Assembly: GCF_029433105.1 (NCBI RefSeq)
Contig: NZ_JARNTW010000004.1
Span: 1-64,000 of the forward strand
Direction of reading: 5' to 3'
Length of the DNA: 64,000 nucleotides
Source: Runella sp. MFBS21
GTDB taxonomy: Bacteria > Bacteroidota > Bacteroidia > Cytophagales > Spirosomataceae
Shown here piece after piece: positions 62,636 to 64,000 of the stretch. The number at the start of each line of letters is the position of its first letter. The first letter of the stretch is position 1. A program made the translations under genes and the position numbers. Under the pieces are notes generated by a model. It had not been told where the DNA came from. It was given only the letters and a program-made list of their open reading frames with translations, and searched no databases.

Positions 62636-63217
62636 TTAGAATTTGACGCTAGGAGCAGTTTGAGCGGCTTGAGAAGCTTCAAAGTATCCTTTAGCTTGGA
62701 AACCAAACATTCCTGCAAACAAGGCCGCTGGAAAAGTACGAACCGACTGATTGTAGTCTTTTACGACATCATTGAAGTCGTTGCGAGCTACACTGATGCG
62801 GTTTTCTGTACCTTCTAATTGTGCTTGCAAATCCAAAAAGTTCTGATTTGCTTTTAAGTTGGGGTAATTTTCGGCTACAGCCAACAATCGCGACAGCGTA
62901 CCACTGAGCTGGTCTTGAGCTGCTTGGAATTTCTGGATGTTTTCGGGAGTAAGCTGCTCAGCTGATAGATTAATAGAGGTAGCTTTTGAACGAGCTTCCA
63001 TCACAGCCGAAAGGGTATTTTTTTCAAAATCGGCGGCTCCTTTTACAGTATTTACTAAGTTGGGAATCAAATCAGCCCGTCGTTGATACTGAGTTTGTAC
63101 TTTTGCCCAAGCCCCGTTGACGGTCTCGTCTTTTCCTACGAGGCCATTGTAGGTGCTACATCCGTACATACCAACTAGTAGAAGAACAACGACAACGATG
63201 ATGGTGGTTTTTGACAT
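62636..63217 (-). CDS. LemA-family protein
   Basis: The protein has 193 residues from 63217; the frame is open to 63298, but the first residues would displace the membrane signal. It starts MSKTTIIVVVVLLLVGMYGC, which reads as a lipoprotein signal (Cys20) or a membrane anchor. The helical LemA domain follows, with YNGLVGKDETVNGAWAKVQTQYQRRADLIPNLVNTVKG and FLDLQAQLEGTENRISVARNDFNDVVKDYN. LemA proteins commonly pair with TPM proteins, as here. The precise function is unknown. Confidence 0.92.
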   Translation of the reverse strand: MSKTTIIVVVVLLLVGMYGCSTYNGLVGKDETVNGAWAKVQTQYQRRADLIPNLVNTVKGAADFEKNTLSAVMEARSKATSINLSAEQLTPENIQKFQAAQDQLSGTLSRLLAVAENYPNLKANQNFLDLQAQLEGTENRISVARNDFNDVVKDYNQSVRTFPAALFAGMFGFQAKGYFEASQAAQTAPSVKF

Positions 63218-63345
63218 GGTAATGTTAGATTTTAGTTTAACAGATGCAAATTTGTTTAAATCTAATGCTTTTGACCAAATAATTACACAAACGGTCACAA
63301 AGAGAGATATGCTATATTTTTTTTCATACCATAAAAATGACTTGT

Positions 63346-64000
63346 TTATTTATCTTGATAAATCATCTCCAAGATGCCTTCTAAATACTCGCGAGAATTG
63401 CTCAAACGAGGTACTTTGTTTTGGCCTCCTAGCTTACCTCTTCGCCCCATCCAATCATAAAACGTACCCAATGGTACGGCATGAAGTAGGGGTTGGAGCA
63501 AGGCTAGCTCCATGTATCTCTTGGCATCATAGTCAGAGTTGACCTCTCTTAATTTTTGGTCTAACAGATTACAAAACTCTTCTAAGTTGTGGGGGGCTCT
63601 ACTAAATTCAATAATCCATTCGTGACGTCCTTTGCTACCGTCATCCATATATACGGGGCCAGCCGTATAATCATTGATAATAGCACCTGTATGCTCGCAA
63701 GCATAAGTAATAGCGGCGTCGGCGTTTTCGATAATCACCTCTTCGCCAAAAGCATTAATAAAGTGCTTGGTACGTCCACTAATTTTGATACGAAAGGGGT
63801 ATTTAGAAGTAAATTTAATGGTATCACCGATTTGATAGCGCCACAAGCCACTATTGGTAGAGATGACAAGTGCATAGTTTTTGTCAAGCTCTACTTCATC
63901 GATAGTGAGGGCTTTAGGATGAGGCTTGTCCCATTCTTCTGCCGGAATAAACTCATAAAAAATGCCATAATCGAGCATTAGGAGCATTTCGCCAGGCAGT
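63346..64000 (-). CDS. GH3 auxin-responsive-promoter-family protein, 5' part outside window
   Basis: The C-terminal 218 codons are in the window, and the frame continues through the edge without a stop (LPGEMLLMLDYG). The motifs YALVISTNSGLWRYQIGDTIKFTSKYPFRI and INAFGEEVIIENADAAI belong to the GH3 superfamily of adenylating acyl-acid/amino-acid synthetases; plant members conjugate auxin or jasmonate. In Bacteroidota these proteins are common but uncharacterised. The start codon cannot be seen. The short ATG frame from 63987 is only internal. Confidence 0.88.
   Translation of the reverse strand, partial: LPGEMLLMLDYGIFYEFIPAEEWDKPHPKALTIDEVELDKNYALVISTNSGLWRYQIGDTIKFTSKYPFRIKISGRTKHFINAFGEEVIIENADAAITYACEHTGAIINDYTAGPVYMDDGSKGRHEWIIEFSRAPHNLEEFCNLLDQKLREVNSDYDAKRYMELALLQPLLHAVPLGTFYDWMGRRGKLGGQNKVPRLSNSREYLEGILEMIYQDK

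Overview
The window looks like chromosome from a free-living Bacteroidota bacterium of the Cytophagales type (Runella/Dyadobacter/Spirosoma-like; this placement is inference). The evidence is two SusC/SusD pairs, many lipoprotein signals of the Bacteroidota kind, starts without Shine-Dalgarno sequences, TAnnTTTG-type promoter elements, a TPM/LemA cluster and a GH3-auxin-family gene. No rRNA, tRNA, CRISPR array, prophage or insertion sequence was seen.

From 0.3 to 38 kb is a carbohydrate-utilisation region. A minus-strand group (630-6881) encodes a NagX-like membrane acetyltransferase, two calcineurin-like phosphoesterases and a large GH20/GH67N-like putative hydrolase. Divergent from it, 6983-13057 is a compact N-acetylglucosamine module: GH20 hexosaminidase, ROK kinase, NagP-like transporter and XylR-type regulator. 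An M28 peptidase, a five-bladed-propeller glycosidase, a DUF1080 protein and an ACS-family transporter follow (13118-17837). The minus-strand block 30208-18086 has a DegT aminotransferase, a GH2 exo-glucosaminidase-like enzyme, a paralogue of the large putative hydrolase, SusC, SusD and a third surface lipoprotein. A second SusC/SusD pair with an esterase lies at 32672-38097. Together these suggest uptake and breakdown of an amino-sugar-containing glycan (inference).

From 38 to 64 kb the genes are mostly housekeeping: OmpA-like protein, M1 aminopeptidase, asd, 5-formyl-THF cyclo-ligase, POT peptide transporter, a complete RND efflux operon, ATP-type PEP carboxykinase, a trypsin-like protease homologue, SDR, XRE regulator, aldehyde dehydrogenase, NUDIX, two TPM proteins, LemA and a GH3-family gene cut by the window edge.

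The non-coding DNA is the most unusual part. Several families of short palindromic (REP-like) repeats sit between genes. Next to one of them the 3' end of the GH2 gene has been copied twice in tandem, complete with reading frame and stop codon. Upstream of asd, and just downstream of the cyclo-ligase gene, is a roughly 110-nt structured RNA closed by a 14-bp stem and followed by a U-tract; it could be a 6S-like RNA or an asd leader. A twin operator-like site lies in front of the XRE regulator gene.
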